A stretch of 8,515 nt of DNA, from assembly GCA_016839385.1 (NCBI GenBank), contig JAEOUK010000702.1:1-8515 (forward strand). The letters run 5' to 3'. Shown one piece after another: positions 1 through 6,357 of this stretch; positions within the stretch are counted from its first letter, which is position 1, and every line of letters starts with the position of its first letter. Under the pieces are notes generated by a model. That model was not told the DNA's origin. It did not search any database and saw nothing but the letters and a program-made list of their open reading frames with translations. The position numbers were made by a program, and so were the translations under genes. The DNA is from Promethearchaeota archaeon (lineage in GTDB: Archaea > Asgardarchaeota > Lokiarchaeia > Sigynarchaeales > MK-D1).

Positions 1-509
1 AGGTTCTGAACCTTTTTTTGTAATGTGGGAATGTCAACGGTATTTTGTATAATATAATCAGCATTTTCGATTACAATACCTAAACCAAAATTTAATTCCC
101 GTCTGTCTCTTTTTCGTATTTGCTCTATGTTTGCAATATCATCTGATCTGCCTCTTGCTATAATCCGATTAAAACGCATTTCATTTGGACAAACAATTGC
201 GATAACATAAAGAGAATAATGCTCTCTAAACTTCTCAACTTCTTTTTCTGAGCGAATGCCATCAATAAAAAAGACTGATTCACTCATTCCATGAATTTTT
301 TCCATGCACCGAACAGCTACGATGTCTTCTCCAAACTGCTGGCGTAACTCATTAGCAATAATCCCAGGTTCTTTTGATTGAAGCCTTGCTTCTTCCCTAA
401 TTATATCTCCCATAACGATTACAGGACCGAATTCTTTTATGGATTCAATAGCAGTAGATTTACCAGAAGCTGGTAAACCAACAATCGCAATTAATTTTTT
501 TGAACTCAT
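1..509 (-). CDS. UPF0200-type P-loop nucleotide kinase (3' end outside window)
   Basis: My own translation gives 169 residues from an ATG at 509 to the window edge, with no stop reached. The start MSSKKLIAIVGLPASGKST holds a Walker A P-loop (GLPASGKST, residues 11-19). Further on are MGDIIREEA (33-41), FGEDIVA (59-65), IDGIRS (82-87), RGRSDD (119-124) and a RRELNFG stretch (136-142). This order of motifs is that of the archaeal UPF0200 AAA family, related to dephospho-CoA and nucleoside monophosphate kinases. Members are about 180-190 residues from memory, so only a short tail should be missing. The phosphate acceptor is not settled by sequence. It starts 12 bases after the galT stop on the same strand, so the two are probably co-transcribed, although no strong ribosome binding site is visible. 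Family assignment is good; the substrate is unknown. Confidence 0.82.
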   Translation of the reverse strand, partial: MSSKKLIAIVGLPASGKSTAIESIKEFGPVIVMGDIIREEARLQSKEPGIIANELRQQFGEDIVAVRCMEKIHGMSESVFFIDGIRSEKEVEKFREHYSLYVIAIVCPNEMRFNRIIARGRSDDIANIEQIRKRDRRELNFGLGIVIENADYIIQNTVDIPTLQKKVQN

Positions 510-521
510 TTCTTATCCAAC

Positions 522-1565
522 CTACTCATTTAGTTCAATTTCACGAAGTAGTCTTGCATTTTCTTGAGGATTTGTAGGATTAATGAAGGTGTGAGTACCC
601 ATTTCCACACCAGCGATAAATTTGATTCTGTCTTTTGCACGATAAGGAGGATAAATCTCGATGTGGTAATGGAAATGTTCTGGATCATTCATATTATAGG
701 GTGCATTATGATGAGAAAAAACGTAAGGCATTACAAATCCATACAATTTATCTAATCTTTGAACTACGTGCTTGATTATTGTAGCAAAATTCTCTGATTG
801 AGAAGTAGGAATTTGATTTATATATGAAAAATGCTGTTTGGGATAAACGTGAATCTCAAATGGCCATTTTGCGAAATATGGAATAAATGATATGAAGTCC
901 TCGTTTTCTTCTATGATTCTCGTTGAATCTTTCATTTCTGTTTCAATGACCTTACAAAACAAGCAAGTTCGATTTTTCTTCCAATAAGATTTACTTGATT
1001 CAAATGCCCTCTCAATTCGAGGAGGTATAAATGGAAACGAATACATTTGCCCATGAGGATGTGCCAATGTAACACCAATAATCTCACCGCGATTTTCAAA
1101 GATGAAGGAATATTTCATTTCATCGTTCTTCATATTGAACTCTAATCGCTCCTTCCACAGGTCAATTAGCGCAATAATATTAGAGATAGAAAGATCTCCA
1201 AGAGTTTTATTGTGATCTTGAGAATAAAGTAAAACTTCACAGTTACCCTTCCCAGGACGTTTCTGATAAAAATCTAACAATAAAGTTTCATTTGCAAATG
1301 AACCATCAATCTCGGTACTCAATGCAGGAAATCTATTTGGAAGTGCTTTCACTACCCATTCTCCTGCACCTTCTGGAGCATCGGGACAAAATGGACATGT
1401 GTATTTTAATTTCTCGTCGGTAAAAGTTTTCCCTAGAACTGGTCTAACTGTGCGATTTTGTGCAACAATTACCCATTCTCTTAAAATTGGATCAAATCGA
1501 ATTTCGTTATCAATGGATTTTCCCATAATTCTCAGTACAATCAAATTTTGCAAACTTAAAATCAT
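522..1565 (-). CDS. galT: Galactose-1-phosphate uridylyltransferase
   Basis: GalT exchanges UMP between UDP-glucose and galactose 1-phosphate in the Leloir pathway, through a uridylylated histidine, in the cytoplasm. The 347-residue product shows the two HIT-fold halves of the family: a zinc-type CPFC pair (57-60), SQDHNKTL with the expected zinc histidine (H118), FENRGEIIGVTLAHPHGQ around 156-173 with nucleophile H171 and zinc ligand H169, then CLFC (201-204), FEIHVYPKQH (236-245) and HFHYHIEIYPP (297-307). All core residues are present, so the enzyme looks active. The start is uncertain. The family normally begins close to the NEIRFDPILREWV segment, favouring M14 (ATG at 1526). The TATA-like box at 1591-1604 lies about 30 bases before the ATG at 1565, which would suit a leaderless start there. 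It leads a two-gene unit with the P-loop kinase. No galactokinase of the GHMP type or epimerase is in view. Confidence 0.93.
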   Translation of the reverse strand: MILSLQNLIVLRIMGKSIDNEIRFDPILREWVIVAQNRTVRPVLGKTFTDEKLKYTCPFCPDAPEGAGEWVVKALPNRFPALSTEIDGSFANETLLLDFYQKRPGKGNCEVLLYSQDHNKTLGDLSISNIIALIDLWKERLEFNMKNDEMKYSFIFENRGEIIGVTLAHPHGQMYSFPFIPPRIERAFESSKSYWKKNRTCLFCKVIETEMKDSTRIIEENEDFISFIPYFAKWPFEIHVYPKQHFSYINQIPTSQSENFATIIKHVVQRLDKLYGFVMPYVFSHHNAPYNMNDPEHFHYHIEIYPPYRAKDRIKFIAGVEMGTHTFINPTNPQENARLLREIELNE

Positions 1566-1590
1566 TTTCTAAGACTGAATTTCTAATTCC

Positions 1591-1604
1591 TATAATTTTA
1601 TTTT
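1591..1604. promoter_or_regulatory. Shared TATA-like box between galT and the PfkB kinase gene
   Basis: TATAATTTTATTTT is the only strong AT box in the 61-base gap between divergent galT (ATG 1565) and the PfkB kinase gene (ATG 1627). About 26 bases separate it from each start codon. That is the distance expected if both transcripts are leaderless. It reads as a TATA-like box on both strands. Assignment is by position and composition only. Confidence 0.5.
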
Positions 1605-1626
1605 GAATGGGGTGTTGGTCTGAAGC

Positions 1627-2592
1627 ATGGTAAATGATAAAATACTAGTTCTCGGTTCCATCGCCTATGATTTCATTATGACCTTTTCTGGAAATATGAA
1701 TGAAACTCTCTCAACCGATATCGAAAACAAAGTTTTTAACCTTGCAGTAATGCCAGAAGAGAAAATTAAGTCGTATGGAGGTACTGCAGGAAATATTGGA
1801 TATAATCTATCAAGACTGGGGGCAAATGCAGGAATTATCACGTCTGTTGGGCAAGATTTTGTAGATTTAGGGTATAAACAGAGATTCGAATCTTTCCCAA
1901 ATGTGAATTTTGAAGGAAAAATTCACCCGGATTCTCATTCTGCATCATGTTATATCGTAAATGATTCTTCACATAACCAATTAATTATTTTTCATCGAGG
2001 AGCAATGATTAGAGGAAAAGAAATCAATATAAAAGGAGTATATTCCAAAGAAAATGTGAAAATTGCATCTATAAGTCCAGATTATTCTCCTGCAATGATA
2101 AAATGGGGTAACGAATTTAAAGAGTTAGGAATTCCGTTTCTATTTGATCCAGGACAAGTAACCCCTGAATTTACAAAAGAGATGCTCTTAGAGATTATCC
2201 CAAAATCCTACATTACCATTGGAAATGAATACGAAATTTCTATGATCTTGAAAAAATTAGATTTCACATTTGAACAGTTACTTGAATTGAATCCCAATAT
2301 CATTGTTACAAAAGGTTCCGCTGGATCGGAATGTTATTTTCAAGGTAAATATTATGCTATTCCAATTTGTAATCCTAAAGAGGTGAAAGATACCACTGGT
2401 GCAGGAGATGGATTTAGAGCTGGATTATTGACAGGGCTTGCTAACAATTTACCATTTGAAACTGCATGTAAGTTAGGTAGCGTTGTGGGTTCATTTGTTG
2501 TGGAATCTGCTGGTCCACAATCGCAACAATACGACCTCAAAAATGTAATTGACCGTTACCAGCAAAATTTTAATGAAACTCTATCAATTTAG
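1627..2592 (+). CDS. PfkB-family carbohydrate kinase, adenosine-kinase-like
   Basis: This 321-residue cytoplasmic kinase belongs to the ribokinase/PfkB family, which phosphorylates a sugar or nucleoside hydroxyl with ATP. Visible landmarks are the N-terminal strand KILVLGSIAYDFIM, the GGTAGNIGYNLSRLG substrate-side motif (51-65), NEYE (200-203), VTKG (227-230) and the C-terminal signature DTTGAGDGFRAG (255-266) with the anion hole and catalytic base D261. The motifs around KVFNLAVMPEE, FHRGAM and LGSVVGSFVVESAGPQ resemble the actinobacterial adenosine kinase and archaeal nucleoside kinases more than ribokinase or fructokinase, so a nucleoside such as adenosine is the best guess. The start at 1627 has no clear ribosome binding site but sits at leaderless distance from the TATA box at 1591-1604. 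It is monocistronic: the next gene begins 209 bases later. The exact substrate is inference. Confidence 0.9.
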   Translation: MVNDKILVLGSIAYDFIMTFSGNMNETLSTDIENKVFNLAVMPEEKIKSYGGTAGNIGYNLSRLGANAGIITSVGQDFVDLGYKQRFESFPNVNFEGKIHPDSHSASCYIVNDSSHNQLIIFHRGAMIRGKEINIKGVYSKENVKIASISPDYSPAMIKWGNEFKELGIPFLFDPGQVTPEFTKEMLLEIIPKSYITIGNEYEISMILKKLDFTFEQLLELNPNIIVTKGSAGSECYFQGKYYAIPICNPKEVKDTTGAGDGFRAGLLTGLANNLPFETACKLGSVVGSFVVESAGPQSQQYDLKNVIDRYQQNFNETLSI

Positions 2593-2604
2593 TTTTTCTA
2601 TTTC
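2588..2604 (+). terminator. T-rich stretch after the PfkB kinase
   Basis: The stop codon is embedded in TTTAGTTTTTCTATTTCC, a T-rich run without a stem, the usual look of an archaeal intrinsic terminator. Called from base composition and position alone. Confidence 0.4.
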
Positions 2605-2801
2605 CTTATCGTTGATATGGATTTTAATGGGTTTGAAAAAGCGTTAAAAACAAAATTTAGTCTTTTATTGTTAAACAAATGTAGGTAAATAGATATAAAG
2701 GTGAAGTTCGGTTTATTTCTGATAATATTTATGTATGTTAATTTTCTTGATCTATAAGAATAAAACAACGATACAACGAAAAACAAAGGAAATGATTAAA
2801 T
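2593..2801 (+). other. Intergenic region before the zinc-ribbon membrane protein
   Basis: This 209-base AT-rich gap has no convincing gene and no RNA gene that I can recognise. It holds several TATA-like strings: GATATAAAGG near 2691-2700, GATAATATTTATG near 2721-2733, and TCTATAAGAATAAAA near 2751-2765. The last is best placed for the following gene. An AAAGGTGAA string at 2697-2705 resembles a ribosome binding site but has no good start codon at the right distance. Confidence 0.5.
2753..2760 (+). promoter_or_regulatory. Probable TATA box for the zinc-ribbon membrane protein
   Basis: TATAAGAA is followed by more A/T. It would place transcription start near 2783, just before the AAAGGAAATGAT ribosome-binding-like string at 2785-2796 and the ATG at 2802. 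Positional inference. Confidence 0.45.
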
Positions 2802-3599
2802 ATGGGTTTATGGCGTGTTATGTGGACTGGGTGTTTAGGAATGCTTTGTTTGATACCTTTAGCTTGGTTCTCATTTAATGTATTAGATTTGGGTGCTGCC
2901 ATTACTGGAAGTTTATTCATCGGCGTTGGAGATGCAATTGACACTGCATTTAGTTTTGTACCATTACCGGGATTTCTTGCAGGATTTGTTCCATTCATAA
3001 TTCAAGGATTTTTAGGTATAATGATGTTGTGGTTCTTTCCATTACACTGGGCTCTATGGTATCGACCTGATGATATATCTATGGCTTTAGCAATCGTATT
3101 ACCATGGCTTCTCTGTGGAACCATTACTGCAGCATTATTCTGTAAAAAAGCAAGACAGGGTTTTGATACTGGACTTGCAGTGGGACTTGCTTATGCATTA
3201 TTCATTGGATTATTCCCAATCATTATCCAGGCAATTATTAATGCAGTAACAGGTGGTATGGGTTTAGGTGTGTTCAATATAATGGACATATTTAATGGAT
3301 TCTTCAGCGGAATGACAGATTTACCCTATTGGGCGGCAGTAGTAACATCATGTGTCGAAGGAGGAATTATTGCCGGCGTATTTGGAGCACTTATTGGTAG
3401 TTTGAAATATAAACCAGAGGGGCAATTAGAAAGCCAAAAAGTGAAAAAAGCCCGAAAGAAAAAGAAAGAACCAAAAATTGCTATGGTTGCTGAAACAACG
3501 GGATCTACAACAGCTGAAACCGGTGCATTTTGCCCAAATTGCCGTTCTAAAGTAATTCCAGGGGACCCATTTTGTCCCAATTGTGGAACAAAATTATAA
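2802..3599 (+). CDS. Multi-pass membrane protein with C-terminal zinc ribbon
   Basis: I do not recognise a named family. The 265-residue protein starts with about 200 hydrophobic residues forming perhaps five or six membrane segments, roughly at residues 8-28, 30-50, 57-82, 94-115, 122-148 and 176-200. A basic linker follows (205-225, rich in Lys and Arg, KKARKKKKE). It places this end in the cytoplasm by the positive-inside rule. After a Thr/Ala/Glu-rich spacer (226-242) comes a short zinc ribbon, CPNC at 244-247 and CPNCGTKL at 258-265, giving four cysteines to bind one zinc. Such ribbons at the very end of membrane proteins are common in archaea and probably mediate protein contacts. The ATG at 2802 is preceded by AAAGGAAATGAT at 2785-2796. 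The gene stands alone between a promoter and a T-rich terminator. Confidence 0.85.
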   Translation: MGLWRVMWTGCLGMLCLIPLAWFSFNVLDLGAAITGSLFIGVGDAIDTAFSFVPLPGFLAGFVPFIIQGFLGIMMLWFFPLHWALWYRPDDISMALAIVLPWLLCGTITAALFCKKARQGFDTGLAVGLAYALFIGLFPIIIQAIINAVTGGMGLGVFNIMDIFNGFFSGMTDLPYWAAVVTSCVEGGIIAGVFGALIGSLKYKPEGQLESQKVKKARKKKKEPKIAMVAETTGSTTAETGAFCPNCRSKVIPGDPFCPNCGTKL

Positions 3600-3608
3600 A
3601 TGTCCTAA

Positions 3609-3633
3609 TCTTTTTCTATTCTTTTTTTATTTC
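3609..3633 (+). terminator. T-rich terminator after the zinc-ribbon membrane protein
   Basis: Two T runs (five at 3611-3615 and seven at 3622-3628) lie 10-30 bases after the stop, with no stem-loop needed. This is typical of archaeal transcription termination. Confidence 0.5.
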
Positions 3634-3652
3634 AATTTTCCTTCAGATCTAA

Positions 3653-3665
3653 TTTTATTTAGAAA
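3653..3665 (+). promoter_or_regulatory. Probable TATA box for the longin gene unit
   Basis: TTTTATTTAGAAA is the best TATA-like string in the 3600-3735 gap. It would put transcription start around 3685, leaving a leader of about 20 bases before the AAAGGTGAT site and the ATG at 3706. Positional inference. Confidence 0.4.
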
Positions 3666-3693
3666 AATCCCAGAGATTTCGCATTTTATTCTT

Positions 3694-3702
3694 AAAGGTG
3701 AT
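3694..3702 (+). promoter_or_regulatory. Strong ribosome binding site of the leader ORF
   Basis: AAAGGTGAT matches the archaeal anti-Shine-Dalgarno sequence over seven bases and lies three bases before an ATG at 3706. It is the only good site upstream of the longin gene, yet it does not serve that gene directly. It opens a 10-codon frame instead. Confidence 0.6.
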
Positions 3703-3705
3703 ACC

Positions 3706-3738
3706 ATGAAGATATTACATCACTTAATTACATCTTGA
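3706..3738 (+). CDS. Ten-codon leader ORF upstream of the longin gene
   Basis: ATG with a well-placed AAAGGTGAT site starts the peptide MKILHHLITS and stops at TGA (3736-3738). The stop overlaps a TTG (3735-3737) that is in frame with the longin gene, giving a TTGA stop/start overlap. It may be a real leader peptide that couples translation to the downstream gene. Otherwise it marks a frameshift (natural or an assembly error) that separates the true N-terminus from the rest. The 10-residue peptide has no recognisable feature. Confidence 0.35.
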   Translation: MKILHHLITS

Positions 3739-3761
3739 GGTTGTTCATAATTCGACAAGTG

Positions 3762-4454
3762 ATGTCGAAGGCTACTGAATCTCCCATGTTAAACGATTTA
3801 TTCATCCTAAAGAACGGGTTACCTATCTTTACGAGGAATGAATGTTTATATGACAACAGTCGTGCAAGTGAAGACCAAATCACAATGATCTCCGGATTTC
3901 TATCAGCAATCAATTCCTTCGCTAATAATGTCGATAATCTCGGGAATATGAAGGAAATGAAAATGGAAGATGTTAGCTTTTTGTTCTTTAAACCTCCCAA
4001 TGATAATAATTTATTATTTGTTGGAGCTTCTAAGGGAAAGGATATTCAAGCTTCAATAGTGGAGGCAATGCTGAAAAAAATTAGTTCTGCTTTCATACGC
4101 CGTTTTCCATTCATTACTGAGAATAAATGGGACGGAGAGACAGAGATTTTCAAAGAGTTCGAGGAAATACTGGAAAACATAATGCATCATAAAGATAGTC
4201 TTGATCCAGAGAATTTAGGTGCAAATATTTCAAAATTTGATTCAGCACTTGTTCCCTATAAACGGATTAAGAAAATCTATGAAAGGGGAATTTATGATTT
4301 ATTTTCAAGTTTGGATAGTAAAAAAGTATTTCAGGGGATAGACGGAGAAAAGAACTTAGAAACTATTGCCGAGGAAACCGATATCCCCCTAATTCGAGTT
4401 TTTAGCTTGTGCAAGTCTTTTATTAAAATGGGACTAGTTCTATTTAAGAAATAG
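3762..4454 (+). CDS. Longin-like (Mon1/HPS1/Fuz type) protein with C-terminal winged helix
   Basis: The 230-residue product counted from the ATG at 3762 begins with a domain (about 9-115) whose pattern LNDLFILKNGLPIFTR, then a helix (DQITMISGFLSAINSFA), a strand (VSFLFFKPP), LLFVGASKG and a long amphipathic helix fits the longin-like domains of Mon1, HPS1 and Fuz. In eukaryotes these serve as platforms for small GTPases. A charged helical linker follows (about 118-160), then a C-terminal part (165-230) ending FQGIDGEKNLETIAEETDIPLIRVFSLCKSFIKMGLV, which reads as a small winged helix of the 'IDG..t..eIA' type often fused to such domains in Asgard archaea. No signal peptide or membrane span. 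The start is unclear: TTG 3735, GTG 3759 and ATG 3762 are all in frame and none has a near ribosome binding site. The Maf gene follows 18 bases later. Domain calls are by pattern recognition from memory. Confidence 0.68.
   Translation: MSKATESPMLNDLFILKNGLPIFTRNECLYDNSRASEDQITMISGFLSAINSFANNVDNLGNMKEMKMEDVSFLFFKPPNDNNLLFVGASKGKDIQASIVEAMLKKISSAFIRRFPFITENKWDGETEIFKEFEEILENIMHHKDSLDPENLGANISKFDSALVPYKRIKKIYERGIYDLFSSLDSKKVFQGIDGEKNLETIAEETDIPLIRVFSLCKSFIKMGLVLFKK
4441..4450 (+). promoter_or_regulatory. Possible internal TATA box for the Maf gene
   Basis: TATTTAAGAA lies inside the last codons of the longin gene, centred about 28 bases before the Maf ATG at 4473. The Maf gene has no ribosome binding site, so a leaderless transcript from this box is plausible, in addition to read-through from the longin gene. 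Confidence 0.35.
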
Positions 4455-4472
4455 TTATTTTATACGGTTAGT

Positions 4473-5108
4473 ATGAATCCCGGAAAAACAATCATACTTG
4501 CCAGTCAATCTAGGGATCGAAAGCGTCTTTTTTCTAACGCTTTTATTCCTCATGTTGTTGTTGTTAGTGAATATGAAGAAATCCCTCAATCTAACTTACT
4601 TTCGAAGGATATTGCATTACTTCATGCAAGGGGAAAAATGAACTCCGTTCGAAATTTGATCGAATCCAAGAGTATTTTACTTGAAACACAATTTTATGTG
4701 ATAGTTGCAGCGGATACAGTAGTTGATTTTGAGGGAGAGCCAATTGGTAAAGCAAAAGATAAAGATCATGCAATTAAAATGCTGAGGAGACTTATGGGGA
4801 ACACGCACACATTAATAACGGGAGTTATAATCTATGATAGTGAATCATCTATTACGGCTGAGTATATAGATAGTACACAAGTGACTTTTGCTAATCTATC
4901 ATCTGAAGAAATCAGGGATTATGTTACTTATAGTGATGAATATAAATGGAGAGCAGGAAGTTATTCAATGTTTGACAGAGCAAGTGTATTTATCAAATCT
5001 ATTTCAGGTTCCCCATCGAATGTGATTGGAATACCGATGGATTTCGTTTATAGTCAGTTAAAGAAGTTTGGAATTAATCTATTACAATTTACACAAAAAA
5101 AAGAATAA
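4473..5108 (+). CDS. maf: Maf-family nucleoside triphosphate pyrophosphatase
   Basis: Maf proteins hydrolyse non-canonical or pyrimidine nucleoside triphosphates to monophosphate and pyrophosphate, cleaning the nucleotide pool in the cytoplasm. The 211-residue product has the family layout: ILASQSRDRKRLF (8-20), HARGKM with Lys55 (51-56), ADTVV with catalytic D81 (80-84), GKAKDKDHAIKMLRRLMGNTH (92-112), WRAGSYSM (159-166) and ISGSPSNVIGIPM (177-189). Two usual residues differ. The SPRR motif near the N-terminus reads SRDR, and the Gln normally following AGxYgI is replaced by Phe167, so the usual dTTP/UTP specificity cannot be assumed. The family's N-terminal strand begins right after the chosen ATG, supporting this start. 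There is no visible ribosome binding site. The gene follows the longin gene by 18 bases and ends only 14 bases from the convergent ABC ATPase gene. Confidence 0.88.
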   Translation: MNPGKTIILASQSRDRKRLFSNAFIPHVVVVSEYEEIPQSNLLSKDIALLHARGKMNSVRNLIESKSILLETQFYVIVAADTVVDFEGEPIGKAKDKDHAIKMLRRLMGNTHTLITGVIIYDSESSITAEYIDSTQVTFANLSSEEIRDYVTYSDEYKWRAGSYSMFDRASVFIKSISGSPSNVIGIPMDFVYSQLKKFGINLLQFTQKKE

Positions 5109-5122
5109 AAAAAAATTTACCT
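5100..5122 (-). terminator. Oligo-T terminator of the ABC operon
   Basis: On the minus strand, nine consecutive T residues (opposite 5107-5115) begin seven bases after the ATPase stop. The run reaches into the 3' end of the opposing Maf gene. No stem is needed for archaeal termination. No matching T run ends the Maf gene itself within the 14-base gap. Confidence 0.5.
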
Positions 5123-5800
5123 CTATCGAACTATGCGACCACGGTCCATCTTAATTACTCGGTCCCCATATTTTACGAGGTCCATGTCATGAGTAACTAC
5201 AACCATAGTTGTTCCAAGATCTCGATTTAATTTTTTCAGAAGTTCTAAAACCATTTTTCCGGAAGTTGGATCAAGATTACCAGTTGGTTCATCAGCAAAT
5301 AACACGCGTGGCTGATGAATTATTGCACGTGCCATTCCAACGCGTTGTCTTTCTCCACCTGATAAATCACTTGGGTAGTGATCTTTACGCTCAAGGACAT
5401 CTACTGCACGTAAAGCTGCGATAGCTCGATCTTCGATCTCTTTTGTTCTTAAGACCGTAGGCCATAATAATGCTTCTACATTTTCTATGGCTGTTAAATT
5501 ATCAACCAAATTGAAGTCTTGGAATACGAATCCAATTTTTTGTCTTCGAATATTGCTTAATCGGTCTTCATTTGCTCGTGCAATATCTTCCCCGTCTAAA
5601 ATCACTGATCCCTCATCAGGAAGGTCTAAGCCGCTCATAACATTAAGTAAGGTAGTTTTTCCACATCCTGTGGGGCCTTGGATCATAACGAATTCTCCTT
5701 GCTCTATTTCCAAATTGATGTTAATTAAAGCTCGGATGATGTTACCTCGAAGTCGAAATTCCTTGTGAACACCCTCACATTTAATCATTATTTCTTTCAT
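5123..5800 (-). CDS. ABC transporter ATPase, MacB/LolD/FtsE-like
   Basis: The 225-residue ATP-binding subunit energises the adjacent FtsX-type permease at the inner face of the membrane. It has every ABC landmark: Walker A GPTGCGKTT (42-50), Q-loop FVFQDFNLVDNLTAIENV with Q94, signature LSGGERQR (146-153), Walker B VLFADEPTGNLDP (166-178) and the switch histidine VVTHD (H204). The FQDFNLVDNLT and DEPTGNLD stretches are typical of the MacB/LolD/FtsE group, which works with FtsX-fold permeases as mechanotransmission machines or lipid/peptide exporters. Length is normal for a stand-alone subunit. The start at ATG 5800 is decided by GGAGGATGG (5807-5815), six bases upstream, one of the best ribosome binding sites in the window. 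It follows the permease gene by 14 bases. The transported substrate cannot be told. Confidence 0.95.
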   Translation of the reverse strand: MKEIMIKCEGVHKEFRLRGNIIRALININLEIEQGEFVMIQGPTGCGKTTLLNVMSGLDLPDEGSVILDGEDIARANEDRLSNIRRQKIGFVFQDFNLVDNLTAIENVEALLWPTVLRTKEIEDRAIAALRAVDVLERKDHYPSDLSGGERQRVGMARAIIHQPRVLFADEPTGNLDPTSGKMVLELLKKLNRDLGTTMVVVTHDMDLVKYGDRVIKMDRGRIVR

Positions 5801-5806
5801 TTTTTT

Positions 5807-5815
5807 CCATCCTCC
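5807..5815 (-). promoter_or_regulatory. Ribosome binding site of the ABC ATPase gene
   Basis: GGAGGATGG on the minus strand lies six bases before the ATG at 5800 and touches the stop codon of the upstream permease gene (TAG at 5817-5815), so the two genes are probably translated in close succession. Confidence 0.75.
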
Positions 5816-6357
5816 TATTTATGAATCCTTAATGCAATAATGGGTCTAAGTTTCAAAGCCCTTCTGTATGCGAGTAATATTCCACCAATTTGCGCGATCA
5901 GAAATATCCCAATCGTAATGAGCAATGCTAAAAAGCTAATGAAAGGTCGTGGTGTAGTACTTATGCCTGGTAGCGTGGAAAAATACAATGAGAATGCTGC
6001 GATATGGATTAATGCCTCAAACACTAAAAAGAAAGAGAACATACTTACCCAGAGGAGTTCACCAACAATTACTACTCGAACATTATTGTTTGTATACCCT
6101 ATACATTTTAAAGTCGCAATTTCGGTTCTTCTGTAATTAGTTATGATCCATGCGTAAAAAACTGATAACGATATACTTGTTACAGCGGATAAAACTAATG
6201 ACCACACAGCTATTGGGGGATCTACATCTAAGATCCAATCTGGATGAAATCCTGTGCTGGCAAATAGCATTTCTAGTGAAAAAGACATCCATATAATAAT
6301 TGCTGTATACATGAATGTGAATACTATGAATCGTTTTTTACTTCGCATCGACAACAT
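5815..6357 (-). CDS. Minimal FtsX-like ABC permease
   Basis: Partner of the ATPase that follows by 14 bases. The 180 residues from the ATG at 6357 give four membrane segments (about 10-33, 49-73, 97-127 and 137-163). The cytoplasmic loop NYRRTEIATLKCIGYTNNNV (74-93) carries the R-R-x-E-I-A-x-L-x-x-I-G pattern that defines FtsX-fold permeases. The C-terminal YRRALKLRPIIALR (164-177) is the usual ending before the stop. Most family members are 300-400 residues or more because of a large domain between the first two segments. Here that loop is only about 15 residues (34-48). The real start is probably 10 codons upstream, at an ATT (6387) preceded by AAGGTGAT. This adds ITFRLFKKAI, the normal basic lead-in to the first membrane segment. 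I kept the ATG as the conservative start. Confidence 0.82.
   Translation of the reverse strand: MLSMRSKKRFIVFTFMYTAIIIWMSFSLEMLFASTGFHPDWILDVDPPIAVWSLVLSAVTSISLSVFYAWIITNYRRTEIATLKCIGYTNNNVRVVIVGELLWVSMFSFFLVFEALIHIAAFSLYFSTLPGISTTPRPFISFLALLITIGIFLIAQIGGILLAYRRALKLRPIIALRIHK

Noticed and set aside
564..755. Plus-strand open frame inside galT
   Set aside because: Antisense to a clearly conserved enzyme, no family pattern; a shadow frame. The same holds for plus-strand frames within the ABC genes (5209-5424, 5487-5768, 5840-6136) and minus-strand frames within 2352-2540, 2738-2998, 3326-3580, 3728-4000 and 4591-4773.
2617..2688. A 23-codon open frame (MDFNGFEKALK and on) in the gap after the PfkB kinase
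   Set aside because: No ribosome binding site, ordinary AT-rich composition and no recognisable feature; such frames arise by chance.
2697..2757. AAAGGTGAA with an 18-codon hydrophobic frame from GTG 2701
   Set aside because: The only start lies inside the would-be binding site and the frame is short and cut by TAA; more likely part of the leader/promoter region.
5090..5120. A-rich run at the end of Maf considered as a slippery or frameshift site
   Set aside because: The Maf frame stops normally within the run after a full-length family match; the run is better explained as the oligo-T terminator of the opposing ABC operon.
5815..6357. Permease considered as a truncated pseudogene because it is short
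   Set aside because: Both the N-terminal lead-in and the C-terminal signature are present, the frame is intact and the ATPase is tightly coupled; it looks compact, not broken.
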